A stretch of 5,413 nt of DNA from Candidatus Baldrarchaeota archaeon (GCA_030587435.1 JAUQZC010000144.1:1-5413), one strand, 5' to 3'. Shown: positions 1 to 4,488, counted from the stretch's first letter. Notes: generated by a model from the letters alone, not told the origin. Program-made: numbers and translations.

Positions 1-53
1 ATATCTTAAATAAATTGCTGGCGGTTGGAGGCACAACACCTGAGCGAGTTACG

Positions 54-59
54 TTTATA
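54..59 (+). promoter_or_regulatory. Candidate TATA box for the UPF0175 gene
   Basis: TTTATA matches the archaeal TATA-box consensus. Its centre is about 25 bases before GTG 81, the spacing expected if transcription starts at or next to that codon (leaderless message). A second AT-rich stretch at 5-12 (CTTAAATA) is an alternative. Inferred from position and consensus only. Confidence 0.4.
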
Positions 60-80
60 CTAGAAAAATTAGTGAGGAAG

Positions 81-410
81 GTGAAAAAAGGTAGGTTGAT
101 TTCAACAAGACTGGAAGAAGAAGACGCAAAAATCTTAGAGGAAATAGCAAAAGAAGAAAATGTTGATAAAGCAACACTGGTCAGAAAATGGATTTTATCA
201 AAGATCACTGAGCATAGACTGGAAAAAGCCGCAGAAAAATATCGTAAAGGATTAATAAGTATTGAAGAAGCAGCTAAGATAGCAAATACAACCATATGGA
301 AATTTATAGAATACATACGTGAAAAAAATATTTGGCCACCATTCCAATCAAAAGAAGAACTAGAACAAGAATTAGAGCAAACTAAAAAGCTATTAAAACA
401 AGATTCATAG
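81..410 (+). CDS. UPF0175-family ribbon-helix-helix antitoxin-like protein (orphan)
   Basis: A 109-residue basic protein when started at GTG 81. Residues 5-11 (RLISTRL) form a ribbon-helix-helix strand. Two helices follow, about 12-27 and 29-42 (D29-KATLVRKWI), so DNA binding as a dimer is expected. Residues 46-88 match the UPF0175 pattern: A-A-E-x-Y-R-x-G-x-I-S-x-E-E-A-A, then a second short helix-turn-helix with W73. The tail (91-107) is a charged, coiled-coil-like helix that could hold a toxin. In archaea this family commonly acts as the antitoxin to a PIN-domain RNase of the DUF3368/VapC type. No PIN gene lies next to it here, and only 80 bases of upstream sequence are visible. The frame is open back to TTG 15, but the family-like part begins at about residue 5. 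GTG 72 and TTG 96 are alternative starts. GTG 81 fits a leaderless transcript from the TTTATA at 54-59. Family call fairly sure; exact start and role uncertain. Confidence 0.8.
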   Translation: MKKGRLISTRLEEEDAKILEEIAKEENVDKATLVRKWILSKITEHRLEKAAEKYRKGLISIEEAAKIANTTIWKFIEYIREKNIWPPFQSKEELEQELEQTKKLLKQDS

Positions 411-468
411 TTCTTTAGCATTAAACCAGATATCTTTTTAACCTTGACATGGTATTGCAGTCAGAATT

Positions 469-489
469 AAATTAGTTAACTAATTTTTT
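469..489 (+). terminator. 18-bp perfect palindrome followed by a T-run
   Basis: AAATTAGTTAACTAATTT at 469-486 is a perfect 9+9 inverted repeat, and its end merges into six T residues (484-489); more T-rich sequence follows to 500. It lies 59 bases after the UPF0175 stop and 135 bases before the glycosidase start. Archaeal termination relies mainly on T-runs, so this could end the UPF0175 transcript. A perfect dyad of this size could equally be the binding site of a dimeric regulator. The dyad is seen; the function is inferred. Confidence 0.4.
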
Positions 490-611
490 GTTTGCTTTTT
501 AAGATTACAAGTAATTTCAACATAATTTACTATTTACCAACACAAATCGCTAATATTATTAAGGCTAAATGCGACTAACTTAAGCATACTGTGAAATAGT
601 TGAGTGAAAGG

Positions 612-617
612 GGAGGT
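612..617 (+). promoter_or_regulatory. Shine-Dalgarno site deciding the glycosidase start
   Basis: GGAGGT, within the longer GGGGAGGT, ends three bases before ATG 621. It lies inside the 7-codon extension that would be read from TTG 600. It therefore supports ATG 621 over the upstream TTG. Confidence 0.75.
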
Positions 618-620
618 AAA

Positions 621-2084
621 ATGAGTTTACGTTTCTCTAAAGATTTTAAGTTCGGTTTTTCGGAGTCTGGTTTTCAATTTGAAATGGGTTTACCAGGTTC
701 GGAAGATTCTAATAGTGATTGGTGGGTTTGGGTTCACGATGCGGAAAACATTATGTCTGGGCTTGTAAGCGGAGATTTTCCTGAAGATGGGCCCGCCTAC
801 TGGCATCTTTATAAAGAGGATCACGATAGAGCTGAAAAACTTGGTATGGATGCAGCTAGACTCTGCGTAGAATGGAGTAGAATATTTCCAAAACCAACTT
901 TCGACGTAAAAGTTGATGTTGAAGAAACCAAAGAAGGAATAGTAAGCGTAAACATAGAGGAGAAACATCTAAAGGAATTAGATGAACATGCAAATAAGAA
1001 AAGTGTTGAACATTACCGTGAGATTTTTAGCGACTGGAAAAACAGAGATAAGACCCTATTAGTAAATCTTTACCATTGGCCTTTACCGCTCTGGATACAT
1101 CATCCCATAAAACTTAGAATGGGCGGCTTTAAAGAAAAGAAAGGGTGGTTAGACAAGCAAATAGTGGTGGAATTTGCAAAATACGCAGCGTACATTGCTT
1201 GGAAATTTGATGACCTAGTTGACATGTGGTCCACAATGAATGAACCAAATGTAGTCTATGTTACAGGTTATCTTCAAATTCAACAAGGATTCCCTCCAGC
1301 GTTCCTAAGCTTACCGGCAGCTCTCAGCGCGATGAAAAATTTAATTGAAGCACATGCAAGAGCCTACGACGCCATTAAAACATTTTCAAATAAACATGTG
1401 GGTTTAATATATTCGGTGGTGTGTTTTGAACCTTTAAGCCCAGAAGATAAAATCGCCGCAGAAGCAATGGCAGAAGACTATATGTACAGATTCCTAGACC
1501 CAATAACCACGGGAAAATTCCTAGGTATAATCGTGCGAGAAGACTTGAAGAATCGTTTAGATTGGCTCGGGGTAAACTACTATTCAAGAATGGTTGTTAA
1601 AAGAACTTCTGAAAAACTTCGGAAAAAGGGAATACAATATAACATTTTACCAGGTTACGGAATGGCATGCGCACCTAACTCTAAGTCTCTCGCTGGAAGG
1701 CCAACAAGCGACTTTGGATGGGAACTTTACCCGGAAGGCCTTGAAAAAATATTGTTAACATTAAATGAAAGATACAAAGTTCCAATGATGATCACCGAAA
1801 ACGGAATAGCTGACAGCAAAGACACCCTAAGAGCAAAATACATCGTAAGCCATTTGTACCGTGTTCACACAGTGATGCGAAGAGGAGTTAAAATCCTAGG
1901 ATATTTGCATTGGGCTTTAACCGATAATTACGAGTGGAGTTCAGGTTTTAAAATGAGATTCGGACTTTACCACGTCAACTATGAAAACAAAAAAAGATAC
2001 CTAAGACCCAGCGCACTAGTATTCAAAACGATAGCAGAAGAAAAAACAATACCAGATGAACTAACACACCTAACAACCATCTAA
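621..2084 (+). CDS. lacS: Glycoside hydrolase family 1 beta-glycosidase (LacS type)
   Basis: A 487-residue retaining beta-glycosidase with a (beta/alpha)8 barrel, close to Sulfolobus LacS (489 residues) along its whole length. It should release terminal beta-linked glucose, galactose or fucose from oligosaccharides and aryl-glycosides in the cytoplasm; no signal peptide is seen. The acid/base is E208 in TMNEPN and the nucleophile is E393 in ITENGIAD. Sugar-contact residues fall where LacS has them: Q19 (GFQFEMG), H152-W153 (YHWPLPLW), E438-W439 and M445 (NYEWSSGFKM). The insertion rich in acidic residues before LDEHANK, typical of the archaeal branch, is present. Compared with LacS, about five residues are missing in the loop before IVREDL, and the tail ends soon after the final HL. 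ATG 621 is chosen for its Shine-Dalgarno site. It appears to be a single-gene unit with no sugar transporter beside it. Preferred substrate (gluco, galacto or manno) cannot be fixed from sequence. Confidence 0.96.
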   Translation: MSLRFSKDFKFGFSESGFQFEMGLPGSEDSNSDWWVWVHDAENIMSGLVSGDFPEDGPAYWHLYKEDHDRAEKLGMDAARLCVEWSRIFPKPTFDVKVDVEETKEGIVSVNIEEKHLKELDEHANKKSVEHYREIFSDWKNRDKTLLVNLYHWPLPLWIHHPIKLRMGGFKEKKGWLDKQIVVEFAKYAAYIAWKFDDLVDMWSTMNEPNVVYVTGYLQIQQGFPPAFLSLPAALSAMKNLIEAHARAYDAIKTFSNKHVGLIYSVVCFEPLSPEDKIAAEAMAEDYMYRFLDPITTGKFLGIIVREDLKNRLDWLGVNYYSRMVVKRTSEKLRKKGIQYNILPGYGMACAPNSKSLAGRPTSDFGWELYPEGLEKILLTLNERYKVPMMITENGIADSKDTLRAKYIVSHLYRVHTVMRRGVKILGYLHWALTDNYEWSSGFKMRFGLYHVNYENKKRYLRPSALVFKTIAEEKTIPDELTHLTTI

Positions 2085-2085
2085 A

Positions 2086-2093
2086 TTTTATTT
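2086..2093 (+). terminator. T-rich stretch after the glycosidase gene
   Basis: TTTTATTT begins one base after the TAA stop and has no stem-loop. T-runs alone can terminate archaeal RNA polymerase, so this is a plausible but weak terminator. Confidence 0.3.
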
Positions 2094-2129
2094 CATCACA
2101 CGTAGAAATTGTTGAAAACTAGTTAAATA

Positions 2130-2156
2130 GTAAGATTTATATTCTTACATTCTTAC
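2130..2156 (+). promoter_or_regulatory. VapBC promoter with inverted-repeat operator candidate
   Basis: TTTATA at 2136-2141 is a strong TATA-box match. It lies inside an inverted repeat: GTAAGA at 2130-2135 and TCTTAC at 2143-2148. A second TCTTAC follows at 2151-2156, giving a direct repeat with an 8-base step. Transcription would start near 2163-2166, leaving a leader of about 25 bases before TTG 2190. VapB-type antitoxins usually repress their own operon by binding dyads over the promoter, so this is the natural operator candidate. Repeats and TATA box are seen; VapB binding is inferred. Confidence 0.5.
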
Positions 2157-2176
2157 CATCTGTATGAATATAAAAT

Positions 2177-2181
2177 GGAGG
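2177..2181 (+). promoter_or_regulatory. Shine-Dalgarno site deciding the vapB start
   Basis: GGAGG ends eight bases before TTG 2190, a good initiation spacing. It overlaps the competing ATG 2175, which has no such site of its own. It therefore favours the TTG. Confidence 0.55.
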
Positions 2182-2189
2182 ACATATTC

Positions 2190-2426
2190 TTGTATAAAGC
2201 AAAAATAAGCTCAAAAGGGCAGATCGTAATACCTAAAAAAATTCGTGAACAATTAAAACTGAAGGAAGGTGACGAGGTTCTAATATACCCTATAGAAGAT
2301 GGCATAGTGATTAAAAAGAAGAAAAAAGCAAATTTAAAAGAGCTCCGTGGTATTTTAGCTGATAAAATTGATTTCAAAGAAGCGGCTAAAACATTGGAGG
2401 AGCTTAGAAGAGAGTGGAGGCTATGA
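2190..2426 (+). CDS. vapB: VapB antitoxin, AbrB/MazE (SpoVT) swapped-hairpin type
   Basis: A 78-residue antitoxin from TTG 2190, or 83 residues if ATG 2175 is used. Residues 2-41 are a complete AbrB-type swapped-hairpin DNA-binding domain, with S7-SKGQIVIPKKIR-E20 and then L24-K-E-G-D-E and an IVIKK strand. A lysine-rich linker (42-46) leads to the C-terminal part with LKELRGIL (49-56) and an amphipathic helix, EAAKTLEELRREW. That helix should wrap around and neutralise the PIN toxin. The gene is the first in a two-gene operon; its TGA stop overlaps the ATG of vapC as ATGA, implying translational coupling. TTG is preferred because of its well-spaced Shine-Dalgarno site and because most relatives begin just before the x-SSKGQ-x-x-IP segment. 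The protein probably represses its own promoter through the repeats at 2130-2156. Confidence 0.9.
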   Translation: MYKAKISSKGQIVIPKKIREQLKLKEGDEVLIYPIEDGIVIKKKKKANLKELRGILADKIDFKEAAKTLEELRREWRL

Positions 2427-2827
2427 AAAAATATGTTACTGACACAATAGCTTTACTAGCATATACAACTAATACATTGCCAACAAAGGCAGACAATATA
2501 TTTAAGAAAGCGGAACAAAATAAGGCTCTACTAATAGTACCAAGCATATGTATCGGGGAGTTCATATACACAATCCTCAAACAGAAACCTGTTTTCGAAA
2601 AAATACCACCCGTAGAAACCATAGAACTACTTCTTGACATAATAGAACAATCTGAAAGCATCAAATATAGTCCACTCACCCTTACTTCATGGAAAATAGT
2701 TTCAACAATAAACATCCCAGAATTGCACGACAGAATCGTGGTTGCCACGTATCTTCAAGAAAATGCTGAAGCCATTCTAACAAATGACCCAGAAATAGCA
2801 AAAACAGCTAAAATAATCTGGGATTAA
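2423..2827 (+). CDS. vapC: VapC toxin, PIN-domain ribonuclease
   Basis: A 134-residue single PIN domain, the usual length for VapC. The four metal-binding acidic residues are in place: D7 (YVTDT), E46 (IGEF), D103 (LHDRIVVA) and D122 (LTNDPEI). It should be a Mg2+/Mn2+-dependent endoribonuclease that blocks translation when freed from VapB; VapC enzymes with known targets cut tRNA or rRNA. Position 9 is Ile in D-T-I-A-L-L-A-Y, where many family members have Ser, Asn or another small residue. This is unlikely to inactivate the enzyme. ATG 2423 overlaps the vapB stop by four bases. GTG 2414 in the same frame would add three residues, but the PIN fold typically starts right at MKKYV. The GGAGG at 2416-2420 is only two bases from this ATG, so translation may depend on ribosomes finishing vapB. 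Family call secure; target RNA unknown. Confidence 0.93.
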   Translation: MKKYVTDTIALLAYTTNTLPTKADNIFKKAEQNKALLIVPSICIGEFIYTILKQKPVFEKIPPVETIELLLDIIEQSESIKYSPLTLTSWKIVSTINIPELHDRIVVATYLQENAEAILTNDPEIAKTAKIIWD

Positions 2828-2882
2828 CATAAAAATGTTTAGAATTTGGCAAAACCGTTGAATAACTATCAAAATCATAATG

Positions 2883-2895
2883 TTTTGTCTTCTTT
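2883..2895 (+). terminator. T-rich stretch after vapC
   Basis: TTTTGTCTTCTTT begins 55 bases after the vapC stop and is the densest T-rich run on the sense strand in this spacer. No strong stem precedes it. It is a plausible archaeal terminator, from composition only. Confidence 0.3.
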
Positions 2896-3044
2896 AGATT
2901 ATTTAATAAATTTAAGCAGTCAGCAACATTTTACCTAACTTTTAACTAGGTGAAAGTCGGGTTTAAACCTCCAAAAGATGATTTTCTCAGTAATCTAGGC
3001 TCTAAATTCTGATAACATGTCTAAAATAAGATGAAGTGAAAATG

Positions 3045-3060
3045 AGTTAAAATTTTAACT
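3045..3060. repeat. 16-bp perfect palindrome upstream of the Nmad3-like gene
   Basis: AGTTAAAATTTTAACT is a perfect 8+8 dyad, 66 bases before TTG 3127 and just upstream of the promoter candidate. It shares the AGTTAA/TTAACT half-site with the palindrome at 469-486. Its location fits an operator for a dimeric regulator, but the sequence is entirely AT apart from one G and one C, so chance is a real alternative. Confidence 0.45.
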
Positions 3061-3093
3061 GAGTTTGCAAACATTTAACAACCCATAAATCAA

Positions 3094-3101
3094 AGTATAA
3101 T
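3094..3101 (+). promoter_or_regulatory. Candidate TATA box for the Nmad3-like gene
   Basis: AGTATAAT is centred about 29 bases before TTG 3127, which would give a leaderless or nearly leaderless message. A better-looking TTTTATA at 3106-3112 would place the transcription start beyond TTG 3127 with no in-frame start nearby downstream, so it was not preferred. Weak, by spacing only. Confidence 0.3.
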
Positions 3102-3126
3102 CATCTTTTATAGAAGTGTGTTAAAG

Positions 3127-3936
3127 TTGAAAAGAGCACTTATAATCCATATAGGAGCTACTGAAAGCGATCTAGGAATTTACGCACCTATATTCGGCAA
3201 CGGAGAATTCATACACATTCCTCATCCAGAAAGCGAGAACCCTAAACTTTCACCAACCTACAGAGAACTAGGCTACAGAGCCTTTTTTCTTCCAGAACTC
3301 GCAGAAGTACTAGATTGGCATGTACATTACGACCCAGAATTCGAGACATTCACTTATGGAAACTATGAGAAAGAAGAAGACATCCAAGGCTACGAGAAAC
3401 TAAGAAAAGGAGACTACCTATTCTTCATAACTTCACTTAAATGGTATGACCTCTCTGAAGAACGGCCACCATGGATAGAGCTGGAAGGCTACTACATAAT
3501 CGGATACCTCACAATAGAACGCATAGATAAAGCCAACGAACTACCACTCACCGAAACACTAAACATATACCGAAACAACGCACATGTGCGAAGACTACTC
3601 TCATGGATCCCAGACGTAGGCCTAGAAAAATCCATGGAAAAAGAAAACTGGGATAAACTAATACTCTTTAAAGGAAACCAAGAAAAGTCAGCCATCCTAA
3701 GAGTTGCGGTCTCATTTAGCAAAGGAAAACATCGTGTAACAATAGAAGGAGAAAAACAAGCCGTATGGTGGCCGAATGAGCTTGCCCACAAAGTATTTTC
3801 ATTTGAAACAAATCAAGACATTCAAAAACGTTGCAAAGCATCGGGAGGCAAATGGTGGCACGGAATCATCGAAGGCGAAAAAATAAAATACATCTGGGAA
3901 GCCATAAAAGAAAAAACCCGGAACAAGCCAAAATAA
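3127..3936 (+). CDS. Nmad3-like (nucleotide modification associated domain 3) protein, function unproven
   Basis: A soluble 269-residue protein with no signal peptide or membrane segment. Its order of motifs resembles the Nmad3 family, recognised mainly from comparative genomics of DNA-base hypermodification. These are: an N-terminal beta strand with a G-x-T-E-S turn (R3-LIIHIG, 10-17); A-P-I-F-G-N-G-E-F-I-x-I-P (20-32), like the family's SPI-x-x-DG-x-x-x-x-x-P; H67-YDPEF; a GDYLFF strand (95-100); and YYIIGYL (122-128), followed by NAHVRR (151-156). A tryptophan-rich C-terminal part follows (AVWWPNE, GGKWWHG), ending in a helix. No methyltransferase or restriction-nuclease motif is seen. TTG 3127 gives the family-like start MKRALIIHIG; GTG 3118 would add three residues. 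Third codon positions look richer in C than in its neighbours. It stands alone, with nearly 300 non-coding bases before it and none of the usual hypermodification partners in view. An EVE/ASCH-like nucleic-acid-binding protein is the main alternative. Confidence 0.55.
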   Translation: MKRALIIHIGATESDLGIYAPIFGNGEFIHIPHPESENPKLSPTYRELGYRAFFLPELAEVLDWHVHYDPEFETFTYGNYEKEEDIQGYEKLRKGDYLFFITSLKWYDLSEERPPWIELEGYYIIGYLTIERIDKANELPLTETLNIYRNNAHVRRLLSWIPDVGLEKSMEKENWDKLILFKGNQEKSAILRVAVSFSKGKHRVTIEGEKQAVWWPNELAHKVFSFETNQDIQKRCKASGGKWWHGIIEGEKIKYIWEAIKEKTRNKPK

Positions 3937-3966
3937 TCTTCAAATCGTAGTCTTTCCCTTATAAAC

Positions 3967-3994
3967 TTTCAACTATCCTTAAGAACAGTTGAAA
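3967..3994. repeat. Inverted repeat (8-bp arms) after the Nmad3-like gene
   Basis: TTTCAACT (3967-3974) pairs perfectly with AGTTGAAA (3987-3994) across a 12-base loop that itself contains CTTAAG. It starts 31 bases after the stop. No T-run follows on the plus strand, so it is not a classic terminator. It is the first of three closely spaced dyads. Confidence 0.5.
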
Positions 3995-4030
3995 AATAAA
4001 TAGTCTAGATGCATTTGTCCGAGTATTAAA

Positions 4031-4059
4031 AAACTTCCGAAGTTTGCAGCTTACAAGCT
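4031..4059. repeat. Two adjacent small dyads
   Basis: AAACTTC-C-GAAGTTT (4031-4045) is a perfect 15-base odd palindrome. Three bases later comes AGCTT-AC-AAGCT (4048-4059), with 5-bp arms. With the repeat at 3967-3994 they make three dyads in under 100 bases. The 8-mer AAACTTCC at 4031-4038 recurs inverted at 4462-4469 and so brackets the possible gene relics. Possible RNA structure or element end; unproven. Confidence 0.45.
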
Positions 4060-4061
4060 AA

Positions 4062-4319
4062 AAGAAAGGAAAAGGATCTAAACGGCTTAAAGAAACATCA
4101 CGATACCTTTTTTGGCTAACATTGCCAAGTGGTGACACAATGAGGTTCCTAAGAACATTTCCACCAATACTTAAAAACACGGAGACTTCGAAATACTCTA
4201 CCGATGGCACTACTACAGCTGTTTTCTCTTCCTTGATCCCAAACTGTATGCGAGGAGCCAAAAAACATGGAAATGACATTAAAGTTAAACAACAAAATTT
4301 TGAAGATAAAACTAAATAA
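4062..4319 (+). pseudogene. Possible decayed reading frame, origin unknown
   Basis: This frame is open from just after a stop at 4059-4061 to TAA 4317-4319 (85 codons). The first possible start is TTG 4122, in the middle of a protein-like stretch, and no Shine-Dalgarno site precedes it. Residues encoded around 4104-4160 read YLFWLTLPSGDTMRFL, and a later segment reads DGTTTAV, then RGAKKHGNDIKVKQ. The LPSGDT segment and the spaced basic part recall archaeal transposases, but no catalytic DDE set can be assigned. It might be a relic of an insertion sequence, or a chance open frame. Low confidence. Confidence 0.2.
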
Positions 4320-4469
4320 ATCGTGCATTTCATTTGCTTGTTCAAGCACTTTTGCCAGTAATTTTACATCTCTTCTGTTTGTTAAAGAAAGTTTCTTTAA
4401 ATATCCTTCTAAAGTATTTAAAATCAGTAACCAATTTTCTAATTCTAATATTGTAGTAGAAGGAAGTTT
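4317..4469 (-). pseudogene. Possible gene fragment reading toward the relic at 4062-4319
   Basis: On the minus strand, the frame from 4469 downward begins directly after a TAG (4470-4472). It encodes about 50 residues with a convincing helical, coiled-coil look: LELENWLLILNTLEG, then KKLSLTNRRDVKLLAKVLEQ, then ANEMHD. The frame stays open to 4149, but past roughly 4320 the translation becomes Phe/Cys/Ser-rich and unlike protein. No ATG, GTG or TTG precedes the GTG at 4349-4347, so the N-terminal half has no start. It lies 19 bases beyond the permease stop, in the same direction, and may be the remnant of a gene once co-transcribed with it. No family recognised. Confidence 0.3.
4382..4422. repeat. 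19-base odd palindrome with an overlapping hairpin
   Basis: TTAAAGAAA-G-TTTCTTTAA (4382-4400) is perfect, with 9-bp arms. It overlaps a second inverted repeat, TTTAAATA (4396-4403) with TATTTAAA (4415-4422), across an 11-base loop. Both lie inside the minus-strand coding-like fragment. AT-rich sequence makes such dyads easier to get by chance, but a 19-base perfect one is notable. Confidence 0.45.
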
Positions 4470-4471
4470 CT

Positions 4472-4487
4472 AAAATTCGTTAATTTT
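4472..4487 (-). terminator. Small hairpin directly after the permease stop
   Basis: AAAATT (4472-4477) pairs with AATTTT (4482-4487) across a four-base loop, immediately beyond the TAG stop of the minus-strand permease. The stem is all A/T and weak. It may contribute to transcript ending, but this is tentative. Confidence 0.25.
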
Positions 4488-4488
4488 G

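Larger units (their letters stand above)
411..620. other. Intergenic spacer between the UPF0175 gene and the glycosidase gene
   Basis: No coding region is visible. The spacer holds the palindrome/T-run at 469-489, more T-rich sequence to 500, and a small odd dyad TAATA-T-TATTA at 551-561. That small dyad is also the best-placed TATA-like element for the glycosidase: it would put the transcription start near 580 and leave a leader of about 40 bases before ATG 621. This promoter assignment is weak. Confidence 0.4.
2828..3126. other. AT-rich spacer between vapC and the Nmad3-like gene
   Basis: No supported gene. The spacer contains the T-rich run at 2883-2895, an inverted repeat ACCTA (2933-2937)/TAGGT (2947-2951), a 10-bp palindrome GGTTTAAACC (2960-2969) and the 16-bp palindrome at 3045-3060. 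A 20-codon frame from GTG 2950 to TGA 3012 is too short to support as a gene. No tRNA fold or complete box C/D RNA was found by eye. Confidence 0.5.
3937..4488. other. Long interval without an intact gene; dyads and possible relics
   Basis: About 550 bases separate the Nmad3-like gene from the convergent permease gene. Inverted repeats cluster at 3967-4059 and 4382-4422. Open frames on both strands lack normal starts or a recognisable complete domain. A TATA-like TTATAAA at 3959-3965 could drive a short transcript across the dyads, but no gene is supported. Decayed DNA or a mobile-element footprint is the simplest reading. Confidence 0.5.

Noticed and set aside
443..470. TTGACA at 444-449 resembling a bacterial -35 box.
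   Set aside because: No -10 element at the right spacing, and the window looks archaeal.
1375..1587. Minus-strand open frame inside the glycosidase gene.
   Set aside because: It overlaps well-conserved family 1 glycosidase sequence and has no motif or start signal of its own.
2090..2099. Perfect C-box-like GTGATGA on the minus strand.
   Set aside because: No D box (CTGA) follows at the required distance, and the RNA would run into the glycosidase coding region.
2945..2975. tRNA T-arm-like GTCGGGTTTAAACC.
   Set aside because: No acceptor, anticodon or D arm can be built around it; the symmetry is just a 10-bp palindrome.
2971..3015. Box C/D guide RNA candidate (AGATGAT then CTGA).
   Set aside because: The C box is only a partial match, and no paired D'/C' boxes or closing stem are present.
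4058..4345. 95-codon minus-strand frame opposite the plus-strand relic.
   Set aside because: Its composition (Cys, Phe, Val and Ser runs) and lack of motifs look like an antisense shadow.
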